A stretch of 64,000 bases of DNA, taken from the NCBI GenBank assembly GCA_963691815.1, contig OY829663.1, forward strand, positions 5,925,523-5,989,522, written 5' to 3'. Position numbers and translations under genes: made by a program. Source of the DNA: Echiichthys vipera. Taxonomy: Eukaryota > Chordata > Actinopteri > Perciformes > Trachinidae. Shown in pieces: positions 20,581 through 32,211 of this stretch; position 1 is the stretch's first letter, and every line of letters begins with the position of its first letter. Under the pieces are notes generated by a model. It had not been told where the DNA came from. It saw only the letters and a list, made by a program, of their open reading frames with translations, and searched no databases.

Positions 20581-23500
20581 ATGATGTGGCTCTTAATTTT
20601 CTTGGTCTGGTTGGTCATATGGGCCGGCGGCACTTACTGGTACCTGTTTGGGAAACCGAGCCCTTTCTCCCTGGAGTCAGTGAGACCGCCCGGACCTCGA
20701 GAGTTTGATCAGAAGAAGCGAGACAAAGTTATCAAGCAAGGTAAAGCTACTGCTGTTGAAAATGCTCGTTTGCAATGTCACAATTAATTGGCAATGTACT
20801 ACAATGCTTTAATAACCAAGTATATGTTCTACCAGTTAAGCCCGATGAGCTTCCTGAGCACACAATAACAATATATAATATATATTAATACAATATAATT
20901 ACAATATTATTGATATGTTAAGGTAGGGCTTCACAGTAAACTCCCAGGGACAAAGCACTTGTGAATGTGAAATCTAGTCTTAAACCATGTGAGTTTTTTT
21001 AAATAAGTAAAATATTGACTTCTTTTTATTCCATTATATATACGTATAACAAATAATTCTCATTCACATGATGAGTTTAGTATATTTCTACAGCAATAAT
21101 GGACAAAATCGGTCAACAAAGCACCAATTCTGCCAAAGAGGAAAACAATAAAATGAGTATAACTAATCTACTTTTACGTATTGGACTTAAACAGAAAACA
21201 TACAATAAGACATAATGACTGTTACACTACCATAATGTTTATTAAGAATTACAACAATCGGATTAATTTGTTGACATCACGACTTTAGTATAGAGGTAGA
21301 GAAATCACTGACGCGGTTACAATCTTTGCTGTCATAGTATTCAGTCAGTTAACAAATGAATCATTCAATCTATTACCTAATAGTATGTTTTCACTGCAAA
21401 CATTTGTGTTTTGCCAAAGGAGGAAAAGTGCAGGCGTGACATTGTCGTTTTTATATTTTGAATTTTACACAAATGAATCAATGAATCCATTTATTAATGG
21501 ATGTTATTACCTTCAATCTGAGCCTGATGGGGGGTCACCCCTGTGTTTCAGGTTCTGTCAATTGCTGCAAAATAGCATTTTGTAATAGTTTGGGACGGCC
21601 TCGCTCTGCAGTGCAAACCGCAAAGCAACAACGGGAGATGGATTTTTTTAGAATGAAGTTTGAATGGTAAAAAATCAGTTCAGCCACTGGAGACATTAAT
21701 GGCTAAAGTCAAGAAAACGCTCATGCTCACACATTTGATTGTGTAGGTTTCAAGGAGTTTAGCACATTAACCAAGGGAAGCATTTGACTTAGGGAAAGCA
21801 CATTGCTGAAAACATTAAAACCCTTATGAATCATCACTTTTTGCAATATTTAATTTGTTTTTAAAATTGCACTCAATGCGGTCTTCTATTACATTCAAAT
21901 TCTCCTTTAACATCAATTCAAATGAGTCTTGGGATGGTTAATACCTAAGCCAAAGCCAACCGAGTTCAAAGGATATTAAAGTAGGCCATAATAAATACTT
22001 AAAAAGGATCCTCTATATACAATTAGTTTAGTGTAGTTCTTACAACTGATTTGTGCTGATAGTGCTATCAGAATGACCTGTCTGCTGTGTCATATATAAG
22101 ATCTAAATGAGCAGAAGTACAGTTATTTTTTTTCACCTGCAGGGTTTATCTTAATTAGATTATGGCCCAGTATATAGTGTCCGTGGGCTAATCTACTGTT
22201 TATTGCCAAGAGGAGAACAAAGATATAGGAATTCGATCAGCAGCCATATGACAGGAGAGCTGTGCAGTGCAACCTTCAGACTGTATTATGCAACACAATT
22301 ATGCAACGTATTATTTAACCACTTGTTCACCTTAACATTTACAATGCATATTTTATTTAACCTGTGTAGCGTGCACATATGAATGTTACCAAGTTAACAT
22401 CAGCCGTTAACATGTTTCTTTGCAGGTTTCAGCCTTGACAAAGTGCCCCAGAACCTGGATGTCATTGTCATCGGGAGCGGGATTGGTGGTCTGACAGCAG
22501 GAGCGACGCTGGCCAAAGCAGGGAAGAGAGTCCTGGTGCTAGAACAACATGACCAGGCGGGAGGCTGCTGCCACACCTACATAGAGAAAGGCTTCGAGTT
22601 TGATGTTGGTAAGAGCTTGAATCAAGGTTATGAAACAGCCAACAGTGCACCAGGGAGTGTATGTATTCATTTTATTCTAGATATGAAAAAAATGCAGTTC
22701 TAGTTAACAAAAGAACATTTGATAATTTCTAAGGACTTTATTGATTGTCCTATGTATCAAACATGTTTTGGGTGACACCACAGACTGTAGAAAAAAACAG
22801 ATGCACAAGCTATGATACCAGAAGTGATGTTTGATAGCTTTGCATTAGATCTACCACTCGATAGCAGCAACAAAATCCAAATTCAGATTTGGTCAGAACA
22901 GGCTGAAAAGTCAAAAAAAGACAAAAAAAAGACAATAATCAAAATTACCCAAAGACTTAGTTGATGTCTTCAGACTAGAAAATCCAAAGATGCTAATTTA
23001 AATTTCACATATGATAAGCCTGTGAATGTTCTCATTCGTCCAGGTCGTTGTTCTCCTCAAAGCAATTTCAGTTAAAAGCAACTGGATTTGGTTATTTGTC
23101 CAGGAAGACGTTTCACCTCTCATCCAAGAGGCTTCATCAGTACATGTACGCATCTGACCAGGCTGGGACTGGACCAGGACCAGGACAAGGCTGGGACTGG
23201 TCCTGTCACATATGATAAGGGGAAAGCAGGAAATCCTTAGTGAATATTTTGCATTTTGCTTGAAAAAATATCAATTATCAAAAAAAGTTGACAATTAATC
23301 GAGTCAGTTCACTTCTTGATTATTATTTGAATTGTTTCGGCTCTAGTTGAGACGCTTCAATCAGAGAGTTATTGAGACAGCAATCTCTTGCTCATGAACA
23401 TGAACGTTTTAACTACTTTCAGAAGGACTTTGGGTTTAGAGACGGCCAGCAGCTGCCAGCCATAAAGGAGCTGCAGATGAAGCCACTTTGGCTTTTCCAC

Positions 23501-26500
23501 CCGGCCGTTGTGATCGGTGGCTCTAATCCCTATTACCACCTGTACCATTAGCAATGTCTTTAAGATACACTTTTATATGTATGTAGGAGTTAGTTGAAAC
23601 CCTAACCCTCAAAATGAACAACATTGCACATGGGTGTTCAGAATGGATGCTGTGAAGACTGCTTATTTCCCTTTTGTGACTTACTTGAGTAACTATAACA
23701 TGTGTTCCTGTTGCCCGCTCTTTCTTCTCCAGGGCTTCACTACATCGGTCAGGTCCACGAGAACAGTCTGTTGCGCATCGCCTTTGATCAGATCTCAGAG
23801 GGCCAGTTGGAGTTCCAGGAACTGAATCAACACTTTGACACCATCCAGATTGGCCTGGGCGATGAGAAACGAGAGTACACCATCTTCTCCGGTAAAACTG
23901 AGATGAAAGCTCATCTGATGAAGCAATTTCCTGACGACACAGAGGCTATCGAGACATTCTTCAAAATCATGAAGGTACTGTTTGCTAATGGCCACATATT
24001 TCAGGGGTGGGTATAGATGGTAACCCTAGATTCGCAAAAACTCTTGCAAGACTCGCTGCCCGACATCATATCCTAACCTTAACCAGTAAAGGTCAATAGC
24101 CGAACCCATAACCATCTAAACTTAATCATTCAGGGTCAATGACGAACCCTTAACCATTCAAGGTAAATGCCTAACCTCAACCATCTAACCTTAACCATTC
24201 AAGATCAACGCCTAACCTCAACCATCTAACCTTAACCATTCAAGATCAACGCCTAACCTTAACCATCTAACCTTAACCATTCAAGATCAATGCTGAACCT
24301 CAACCATCTAACCTTAACCATTCAAGGTCAATGCCGAACCTCAACCATCTAACCTTAACCATTCAAGATCAACACCTAACCTCAACCATCTAACCTCAAC
24401 TATTTAAGGTCAATTGCCGAACCCTTAACCATCTAACCTTAACTGTCTTGTGAGACTTTTGCAAATCTCGTGTTAACATCTAGACAAGACCGTATTTCAA
24501 TGTGTCATCTGTCCAAAACACAACAAGGAAACTAAATATCTTTTGTGTTCCAACAGATCTCGGCTAAGAAGACTCACTACCTGGCAACTCTGAAGCTGAT
24601 CCCGCAGTGGGTGTCTTTATTCCTGCTGAAGTCAGGCATCGGAAACCTGGTTACATCGGTCTTCCGCCTCTCTGGCACATGTGCAACAGACTTGGTGAAC
24701 ACATTGACCAGCAACAAGGACCTACAAGTCATCTTCTCTTATCTTTTCTATGGTGGGTTCTCAAAAAAAGTCACTTCATTTATAATCCTTGAATTATGAG
24801 AGAAGAGAATATGATTTTGAAACAAAGGGATGTTTAATCTTTCGCTCTGTACATGTATAGGTGTGCCTCCAAAGGAATCCAGTGTCCTGATCAATGCCCT
24901 CCTGATTCATCACTACAAACGGGGTGCCTACTACCCTAAAGGTGGTGCCAGTGAGATTGCCTTCCACATCATCCGCACCATTCAGAAATACGGAGGAAAC
25001 TGTCTGGTCAGAGCTCCCGTCTCCCAGATCCTGGTTAATGACAAGGGAACAGCTTATGGTAAGTAATTACTTTGGCTACTAATTTCACCTGAGACATAAG
25101 CCGTTTTCTCATATGAACTCCAGACAATGTCCGGTCCAACTGTTTCAGAAACTGGCATTCTCAAGTATAGCTCCTCTGTTCAATGTCTAGATCATTTCAG
25201 TGTTGTATGAAAGGGGCTATCCTCTACCGGTGACTGACCTTTGTGTGCCATGTGACAGGTGTGAAAGTGAGGAAAGGTCAAGAGGAAGTGGAGGTTCATG
25301 CACCTGTGGTTGTTTCTAACTGTGGCATCTTTACCACCTTCGAGAAACTTCTTCCCCCGGAGATTCGAGTAAAGACAGGTGAGCGACAGATCCTTCTTAC
25401 CTACAGTAAATGGATGCATTCTTAATTACATTATCTTTTATTGTGAAAATAAGTCAGAAGTTTCAACGTGATTGTGAACTCACCCCTATTGTAGATATTC
25501 AGGAAAGACTGAACATGATGAAATATGGCAGAGGATCATTCTTGGTCTTCTCTGGCTTTGATGGAACTCAAGAAGAGTTAGGCCTCGAGTCCACCAACTA
25601 CTGGATGTTCAAAAACAATGATATGGACAAGTCGTAAGTATGCAGAGCACTGATCCCAATGAACACTAACATTTAACTACCACAAGGGGGCCCTATTGTA
25701 TAAGAACTAGGAGTGCAATATATGTAATTACCAAGTTAGAGTTCCCTTTTTTGTCCTCTAGATGGAGTACAGGATCAGTCAGGTTTCTGCTCCTGGATTT
25801 AAATACCATACTCATGCAGTCTTTTTTTACACTGCAGTCTTTCCACACGCTGATGAATTTTAAATGTTCATGTATCTCTTGTTTGTTTTTAGAATGGAAG
25901 ACTTCTTTGCACTGAGCAAAGAGGAAGCACCAGATAATATTCCCATGATGTTCATCACAATGCCATCTGCCAAAGACCCAGAAGCCAAAATAAGACACCC
26001 TGGTACAACGGACAACTCATTTTCTACTGTTGTGAATTAAGAGACAAAAACCCCAGTAATACCATATCTGAGTGTTGCTACAGATTAGATATGATGTCCT
26101 GTGTGTTTCATGTTCACAGGAAAATCTTGCATGACAATACTGACGATGGTGAAGTATGAATGGTTCGAGGAATGGAAGGACACTACTGTACGCAAAAGGG
26201 GCGACGAATACCACAATTATAAAATGAGATTTGCAAAGAACCTCTTTGACTGGGCCTGTACTTTGTTCCCTAAAATCAGAGACAAGGTAGGATCAGTGGT
26301 TCTGTGATACATGCATGAACACCCACAAATGTTAAAGATTGCTTCTGTTGTATGTGCATGCATATTAAGACGATCTAAAACATGAAAAAAAGACCAATTT
26401 ATAGCTATGAAATCATGTAAGGGTTACAGTTGGCTGTCCATGCTTTTATTTTATGTATTGTAATATTTTGTGTGACTTGTTTTCCAGTTGGTTTTCCAGG

Positions 26501-27105
26501 ACGTGGCAACCCCGCTGACCAACATGCACTATCTGGGTTCCCAGCGTGGAGCCATGTACTCTGCTGAGCACAACCTCGAGCGTTTCCATGCCGAGACTGT
26601 GGCAAGGAACAGGTGCAACACCCCCGTCAAAAACCTCTACATCTCAGGTATAAAAAGTTACAAACTTGGCTGAGGCTTTCAGGTGAAATAAGTTCTGCAA
26701 GCACGGACAATTCTTTGTGTTTTTGTGATTGAGTGAAGTTTTCACGGGCATAGAAATGTCTCAGCAAGCCCTTAGCTTGATTCACTTCAAAGGGGGGAGC
26801 ATTGGCAATGCTTTAAAATGTGAAGGTATCTTTGCAGTGAAAGGATTTCATACCAAGCTAGTCATTTCTTTGCTGTAATAGTTTACGTTGCAATGATTGT
26901 AAGAAAGTCCCAAAGTATTTGTGTTTCTGTTCCAGGTCAAGACGTGTTCAGTTGTGGGATAGCAGGCGCTCTGCATGGTGGACTCCTCTGCGCCTCTGCG
27001 GTGCTCGATCACATCGTCTACATTGACCTGCTCTTCCTCAAGAAAAAGCTGAAGAGGAGGAAAGCCAGAGAGTTGGCCCAGCTGGCTAAAAAGAAACTGC
27101 AGTGA
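20581..27105 (+). CDS. retsat: All-trans-retinol 13,14-reductase-like (retinol saturase paralogue), complete
   Basis: The eleven exons are 20581-20740, 22426-22608, 23733-23974, 24557-24752, 24861-25058, 25259-25378, 25495-25633, 25893-26002, 26120-26286, 26488-26647 and 26936-27105. All introns are GT-AG and the phases join to 614 aa (mammalian RetSat is about 610). Residues 1-24 form a hydrophobic N-terminal anchor. Residues 66-97 are the dinucleotide (FAD) fold VIVIGSGIGGLTAGATLAKA with LVLEQHDQAGG. FDVGLHYIG and the C-terminal block SCGIAGALHGGLLCASAVL are typical of the RetSat/CrtISO flavoprotein family. The protein ends KKLQ, a KKxx ER-retrieval signal. RetSat saturates the 13,14 double bond of retinol at the ER membrane. 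Human RETSAT is not in the 17q21 group, so this may be the divergent fish paralogue. Activity is not provable from sequence, but no inactivating break is seen. Confidence 0.92.
22975..23210. repeat. Dispersed teleost repeat in retsat-like intron 2
   Basis: GTCCAGGAAGACGTTTCACC, TCTCATCCAAGAGGCTTCAT and CATTCGTCCAGGTCGTTGTT belong to a widely scattered fish repeat. A short imperfect duplication, GGCTGGGACTGGACCAGGAC and CAAGGCTGGGACTGGTCCTG, follows. The class is unknown to me. Confidence 0.55.
24055..24450. repeat. 41-bp minisatellite in retsat-like intron 3
   Basis: About nine copies of a 41-bp unit, CCTTAACCATTCAAGATCAA then CGCCTAACCTCAACCATCTA. Units contain CCTAACC and CTTAACC cores that superficially resemble telomeric DNA but are not hexameric. 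The array shows the same strand bias as the arrays in tmem101. Confidence 0.9.
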
Positions 27106-28076
27106 GAGCGCTCTCTACTTCCCCTGCAGGACATTAGTGAAACTGCACAGACCAGGTGCAAAAGGACCCTTGATTGTAGAAGGAAGCACTGAGTCCCAGA
27201 TATATTGTATATACTAATATTATAGAGTCCACACAAAGAATACACACACGTAAAAAACAATCATGTGTTTATGGATGATTCAGTCTGGTGATCTACGCCA
27301 GCGTAGACCGACTAGTCTTCAGCGACTGACGTACGAACAGAAAGTAAAGTACCTTTCTTTGCTTATAGTCATGAACTATGAGTTATCATAGAAATACATA
27401 GTGCCAAAGAGTTAGCATGGAGCACTGGAGCCAGAAAGCTACCACAGATTTATCATTTTGGCTACAATTCATAATAATTCATTAAACTGGACGGCCACAA
27501 AATGAGATTACAAAGAGGACATGGCATCTAATTCTCAAAGTTGTAGTAATTGTATACTTGTGCATGCCATGATAAAGCTGCATCCCCCGACAACTGAACG
27601 GGCCTACTGGACACAGGCCCAGGGGCCTACTGGACACAGGCCCAGGGGCCCGTTAAATGTTTCTGTAAAAGGAAACACAGAATTATCACAAAGAGATGCA
27701 CAATTATACACAAAATGATTACAAACGACCCAAAACGACCACAAAGAGACAAAAAAATTACAAGAAAGTAAAACAATCACAGAGATGCAGAACAATTACA
27801 AACACAAACAAAACAAATTTATTCTGATCTTCAATTTCACTTCACCTCATGGTTAATTCACCTTATTGTAAAACTAAGAAATATTAACATATACTTAATC
27901 ATAAGTGTGATTGCGTGATAACAACTGCTTTGATTGTTCGATGCCTGTTTTTGTGATGTATGTACAGAAGTAGAGTTTCTTTGTCTTTATATCTTTTTAC
28001 TGTCACAGCTTGGTTTGTTTTTTTCATCAGGCAAAATGCACATTTGTTTATTTTTTTGCTGTATATGTTCAATAAA
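27106..28076 (+). other. 3' UTR of the retinol saturase-like gene
   Basis: Non-coding sequence from the stop codon to a good poly(A) signal, AATAAA, at 28071-28076. It includes a tandem 23-bp duplication near 27601-27650 (GGCCTACTGGACACAGGCCC) bounded by inverted ACGGGCC/GGCCCGT, followed by A-rich CAAAACGACCACAAAGAGAC-type repeat. The UTR length is inferred; earlier weak signals cannot be excluded. Confidence 0.5.
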
Positions 28077-31000
28077 CTTGGTAAAACACATAAAAAACTT
28101 CACATTTTGTCTACCCAGACCAGATAGATCTGTTTAAATGTTGGAAAACTTATAAAAAGATACTGTTATTAGCTTTGTGTAACAATTTGTAAGTCATTTA
28201 AACCGTTAAATACTAACAAATTCTTCTATAGATGATACGAGCAATTTAAAAGGTTTTTATTTGGCAGGAAATCATGATGAAAATGTCATCAGCTGTATGT
28301 GTAGATTTAATCATATGATTAACTGAAACATAAGCTAAAATAAATCATTAAACTATCCAGAATAATCCGTAGCATCAGGTATGATCGCTTTGCTAATTAT
28401 TTATATATCACTCACTGAACCCAGACTGTTAAGGCCCCTCTGGGTGTCTTAGTTCCCACCTATGTTGTTCTGACCTGGCTTATAACCCCAGTGTTGTTTG
28501 GGTAACTGCAGAAATCAAACGTACAGGGGGAAACCTCAGACTTCCTGCACTAAGTGAACATTTCCTCAGTAAACGGAGGGCATATTGGCTGACAAACTGT
28601 GGTCTGTAGGAGACGACCGGGGGGATCCGAGGAGAAGAATGCCCCTTCTGTCCAGCCTGCCGGTGGGATGCCAGTACCTCTCTCCCTCTGTCAACCTCCG
28701 TCCCTCTGCTGTACAGACCCAGCGAAGGCTCTCCCTGCTGCTAGAGCTCTCATCTGCCAGTTGCTACTGTTGTACCCTTTTCCTTTAAATACTCATGGAT
28801 AAAAAAGGCAAAAACTAAGGCAAGTTGAAGGAACGAGGAGCAAAATGGAAGTCAGACGAGTTAATTATATTGACTCTGCCTGGCTGGAAGTTCAGTAGGC
28901 CTTAACATATAATTACCGTGGCATGATAAAGTGCAGTTCTGCACCAGAAATAAACGAGACATCCACAGCGACTCTTACTTTCCTACGCTGTGCTCTGACT
29001 GACTCACGGAGCTATAAACAAACCCACCTGCCCTTTGGGCTGTGAAACAAAACAAACCCACCCTTTTTTAGCCGTTCTAACTGTGTAGGTCTAGGGACGG
29101 CAATGTCGGTCGGTTTGACAGTCGGACAGTCGGTCGGTCGGTTCGTCCACCACTTTGGTCCCGACTGAAATATCTCAACAACTACTGGATGGATTATCAT
29201 GGGGTTTCGTACAAACATTCAAGGTCCCCGGAGGATGAATCCTAGTGACTTTACTCATCCTCTGACTTTTCCCCTAGCGCCTCTTTGAGGAGATTTTCAT
29301 TTCTAGTGAAATGACTGATAAACTATTCGATGAGTTACCATGAGCTTTGGTACGCACACTGGAATTTGACTTGAAATCTATTGAGTTTTTGCAGTTGTGT
29401 GTGATTTGATCTCCACCTCGTACTCTCAGATTAACAAAACTCAAATTATTAATGAGTCCTTTAGCTTTTCCTTATGTCGAACCCTCATTTATTCTGAGAA
29501 AAACAGTGATAATATGATATATTTCGGTTTGTAAAGGAGGTTTTAGTTCTTTATAATAACTGACTAGAGGGCAGGAATGAGTCCTTAAACCTGGAAATGA
29601 GTTCGTTTTTGCACTTTCGGTTCCCTCGTCTCAAACTCAGTGGGTTTCCTGAATGCTTTTTGGTGTCAGCTTACAAAATACCATCATCCCTGCAGCACTC
29701 TACCTTTCACACTGAACCATTGCATCATTGGATAGACATGTGTTGATTAGTTTGCCACTTGTTACGTTTGTAGACCGGAAGATTTTCTATGCAGTTGCAG
29801 AAGGTAAGTTCAGAGAGAAGGTAGACCTCATTTCACTAAGAGACAATTCAGTGTTTCATTTTATAGAAAAGCAAATCCTGGGAGCAAGAAGGGGCAGATC
29901 TGAGGAGGAGGAGGAATCTAACTATTTCTTGACCAGCAGACGCACCACCTCAACCCCCTTCCTCTTCTTTCTTTCCTCTTGCAGGCGGCTCCCACATGTT
30001 TAGACACGCTCTTACATCAGGAGAGGCCCAGAGGGTCGGGTATTAAAAACAGCAGTCCACTCTTTCCACTGTCTCAGCCGCTCTGTCCGACACTCTCTAT
30101 CCCCGCTCTATGCCTGCTTTTAAAGGAAATTCATATTTCAGAGGCTGTGGGTTTAATCCAACAATGCTATAGCACCTGAAATCTTTCTGTTCACACAAAG
30201 CCAAATGTAAACTTGAAAACACTGTAGTGAAAGGATTGGCAGGGGAAGTATTCATGTTGCTAGGCTCTGGTGTCTCTGAGTTGCAGCCAGCTTTCCTTCT
30301 TTTCCAGATGTTGGAGCTCCTCCCCGCTGGCCGGCCGCAGCCTCCCACTGCTCCAACGCAGCCAACGACCACAGCTGCTACCAATCTCAAGACTTTCAGA
30401 AGAAACTTTCAGACGACCAAGATGAGAGGAAGAGCCAGTCTGAAGATAGCGACCATGATCAGACTGGGCTTAAAGGCTAAGCAGGTGACAAAAAGAGTCC
30501 CTCCTGCTGAACTACTGTGCCATCTTTTAGTGCCCTTGATAGCTGAAGACTTTCAATGTGCCATGTATGGTGGTTTAAAATCAAATATATGTTTACAAAG
30601 GACACAAAAAAACAAACAGATTTGACTCTTTTCTGTTTCTGTGGATGAAACCAAATCAGACTGAAGCTGTTTTCCTGCTCCCACACGGACCTCTTCTCCG
30701 ATGTCGACTGGAAGCTGCTGCCCGAGGCCAACTTTCTGTTGAGCGAAATGGAAAATCCAAAAAGGAAAATGGCACCTTCCCCAAACTCTTCCCTCCGCCT
30801 GAAAAATATTCCTACAATCTGAAAGTTCTGGTCCCACACGTCTGCAGACTTTAAACTCAGACTAGCAGTTGTACATTCTCCTCTCTAAACTGTAGTCATA
30901 GCTACAGTCAAAGCTTTTCATTATCCTACCTGAACTTGAATATCTTTAAGGTTCTCCTGACATGTTTTAAACCTTTGTAACTGTTTTTTTTGGGGCACCT

Positions 31001-31336
31001 GAAGGCAGAGGAAACAAGTCTTAAACACAAGTCATGACTTTTTAAGCTGATAAAGCCCAACTTGTTAAAAAAAGTTGTATATTTACACATCGAGCAGTTA
31101 CGGCAACAACATTATTGTTCATTTGGAGTCGTGTTTGTGTCCACCTGAAGAAACTTAGTCTCTGTTTTAGTCTCCACTGTCGTCTCCCATCCCCTGAGAA
31201 AAGATATCTGGCTCTTTAGCTGCTTCAGCTAGTCGCTAACTATATCTTTACAACGTTATGACAGCGATGAGAATGAATCAAAACAGTAAAGTTGCAGCCG
31301 GACACCTAAGCAATGAGCTCAAACTCACAGCAGAAG
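28077..31336. other. Gene-poor intergenic sequence, nothing recognised
   Basis: I find no spliced homology, RNA gene or clear repeat family. Several frames of 65-130 codons exist, including a 132-codon frame at 30227-30625, but none shows a recognised domain. A small run of CGGTCGGT-like repeats lies near 29106-29142. Confidence 0.5.
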
Positions 31337-31650
31337 CTCAGTCCATAGGTGACTCGGCTGGGAACCGGAGGGTCGCTGGCAACGAATGGAGCGGTGGCTG
31401 GAGAGGTACCAGCTCATCTCCTGAGCACTACCGAGGTGTTGTTGAGCAAGGCACTGGACCCCCAACTGCTCGGGGCGCAGAGCTATTGGCAGCCCCCTCG
31501 CTCTGACATCTCTCCATTAACTGCATGTATAAAGGTCCTGTTTGTGCATGTGTGTGTATTTCGGGCCTGTGTGTTTGTGTAACCTGTATAATAATAACAG
31601 AGTGAAAACATTGAATTCAATAAAAAGGAATTATTCTTCTTCTTCTTCTA
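31337..31650 (+). mobile_element. tRNA-derived SINE, family 1, copy c, lacking its B box
   Basis: The head AGCTCAGTCCATAGGTGACT and GGAACCGGAGGGTCGCTGG are present. The sequence then jumps to CAACGAATGGAGCGGTGGCT, so the B box GGTTCGAGTCC and some 20 bases around it are deleted. The body and tail, ending in TTCTTCTTCTTC, are otherwise the most complete in the window. Confidence 0.88.
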
Positions 31651-32155
31651 TAAGGCTCCATAAAGCAGAGGGAAGCTGCAGATTAACGTGATATTTCCCT
31701 GCAGTGTTATTCCTATGAGCGACCCCTTTCACAAAATAATCTCTGGTTGGGGTCCTTCATGTTAATGACCTCACATTTCAGTTAGGTGGAATCATCACCT
31801 TCCCTGTTTGCCACGCCCTTGAAAACCAGTGAAAACCCCTATTCTGAAGTGCTTCATTTATGATAGGCAGCAGGCAGTAAATGCAACCAGCACTGCTCAT
31901 ATGAGCATCTGTTCCCACAACATTTCATGTAGTTTAAATACAGTGATTTGCATTTATCGCGCTGCCACCTCGAAGAACTCAATTAACGCACTCGATCGCT
32001 ACTTCTTCTGCTTCTCCTCAGCCTCCCGACTGAATTAGAACTAAGGAATGCTTCTTCTTGGCAGGCCTCTACTTTCCCTTTTTCAGCTGTTTGTAATATT
32101 TCCTGCGAGGCTGCTCTGCACATTTGATTGTAAATTATGCGGCATGTTGGCGTTC
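31651..32155. other. Intergenic, nothing recognised
   Basis: No exon-like or repeat signal is recognised here. Confidence 0.45.
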
Positions 32156-32158
32156 AGA

Positions 32159-32211
32159 TGAGAGAGAGAGAGAGAGAGAGAGAGAGGGGGAGGGAGAGAG
32201 AGAGAGAGAGA
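32159..32211. repeat. GA dinucleotide repeat
   Basis: About 50 bp of GA repeats interrupted once by GGGGGAGGGA. Confidence 0.9.

Noticed and set aside
30227..30625. 132-codon plus-strand frame as a gene
   Set aside because: Low-complexity Pro/Thr region, no domain, no splice support, and overlapping frames of similar length on the other strand.
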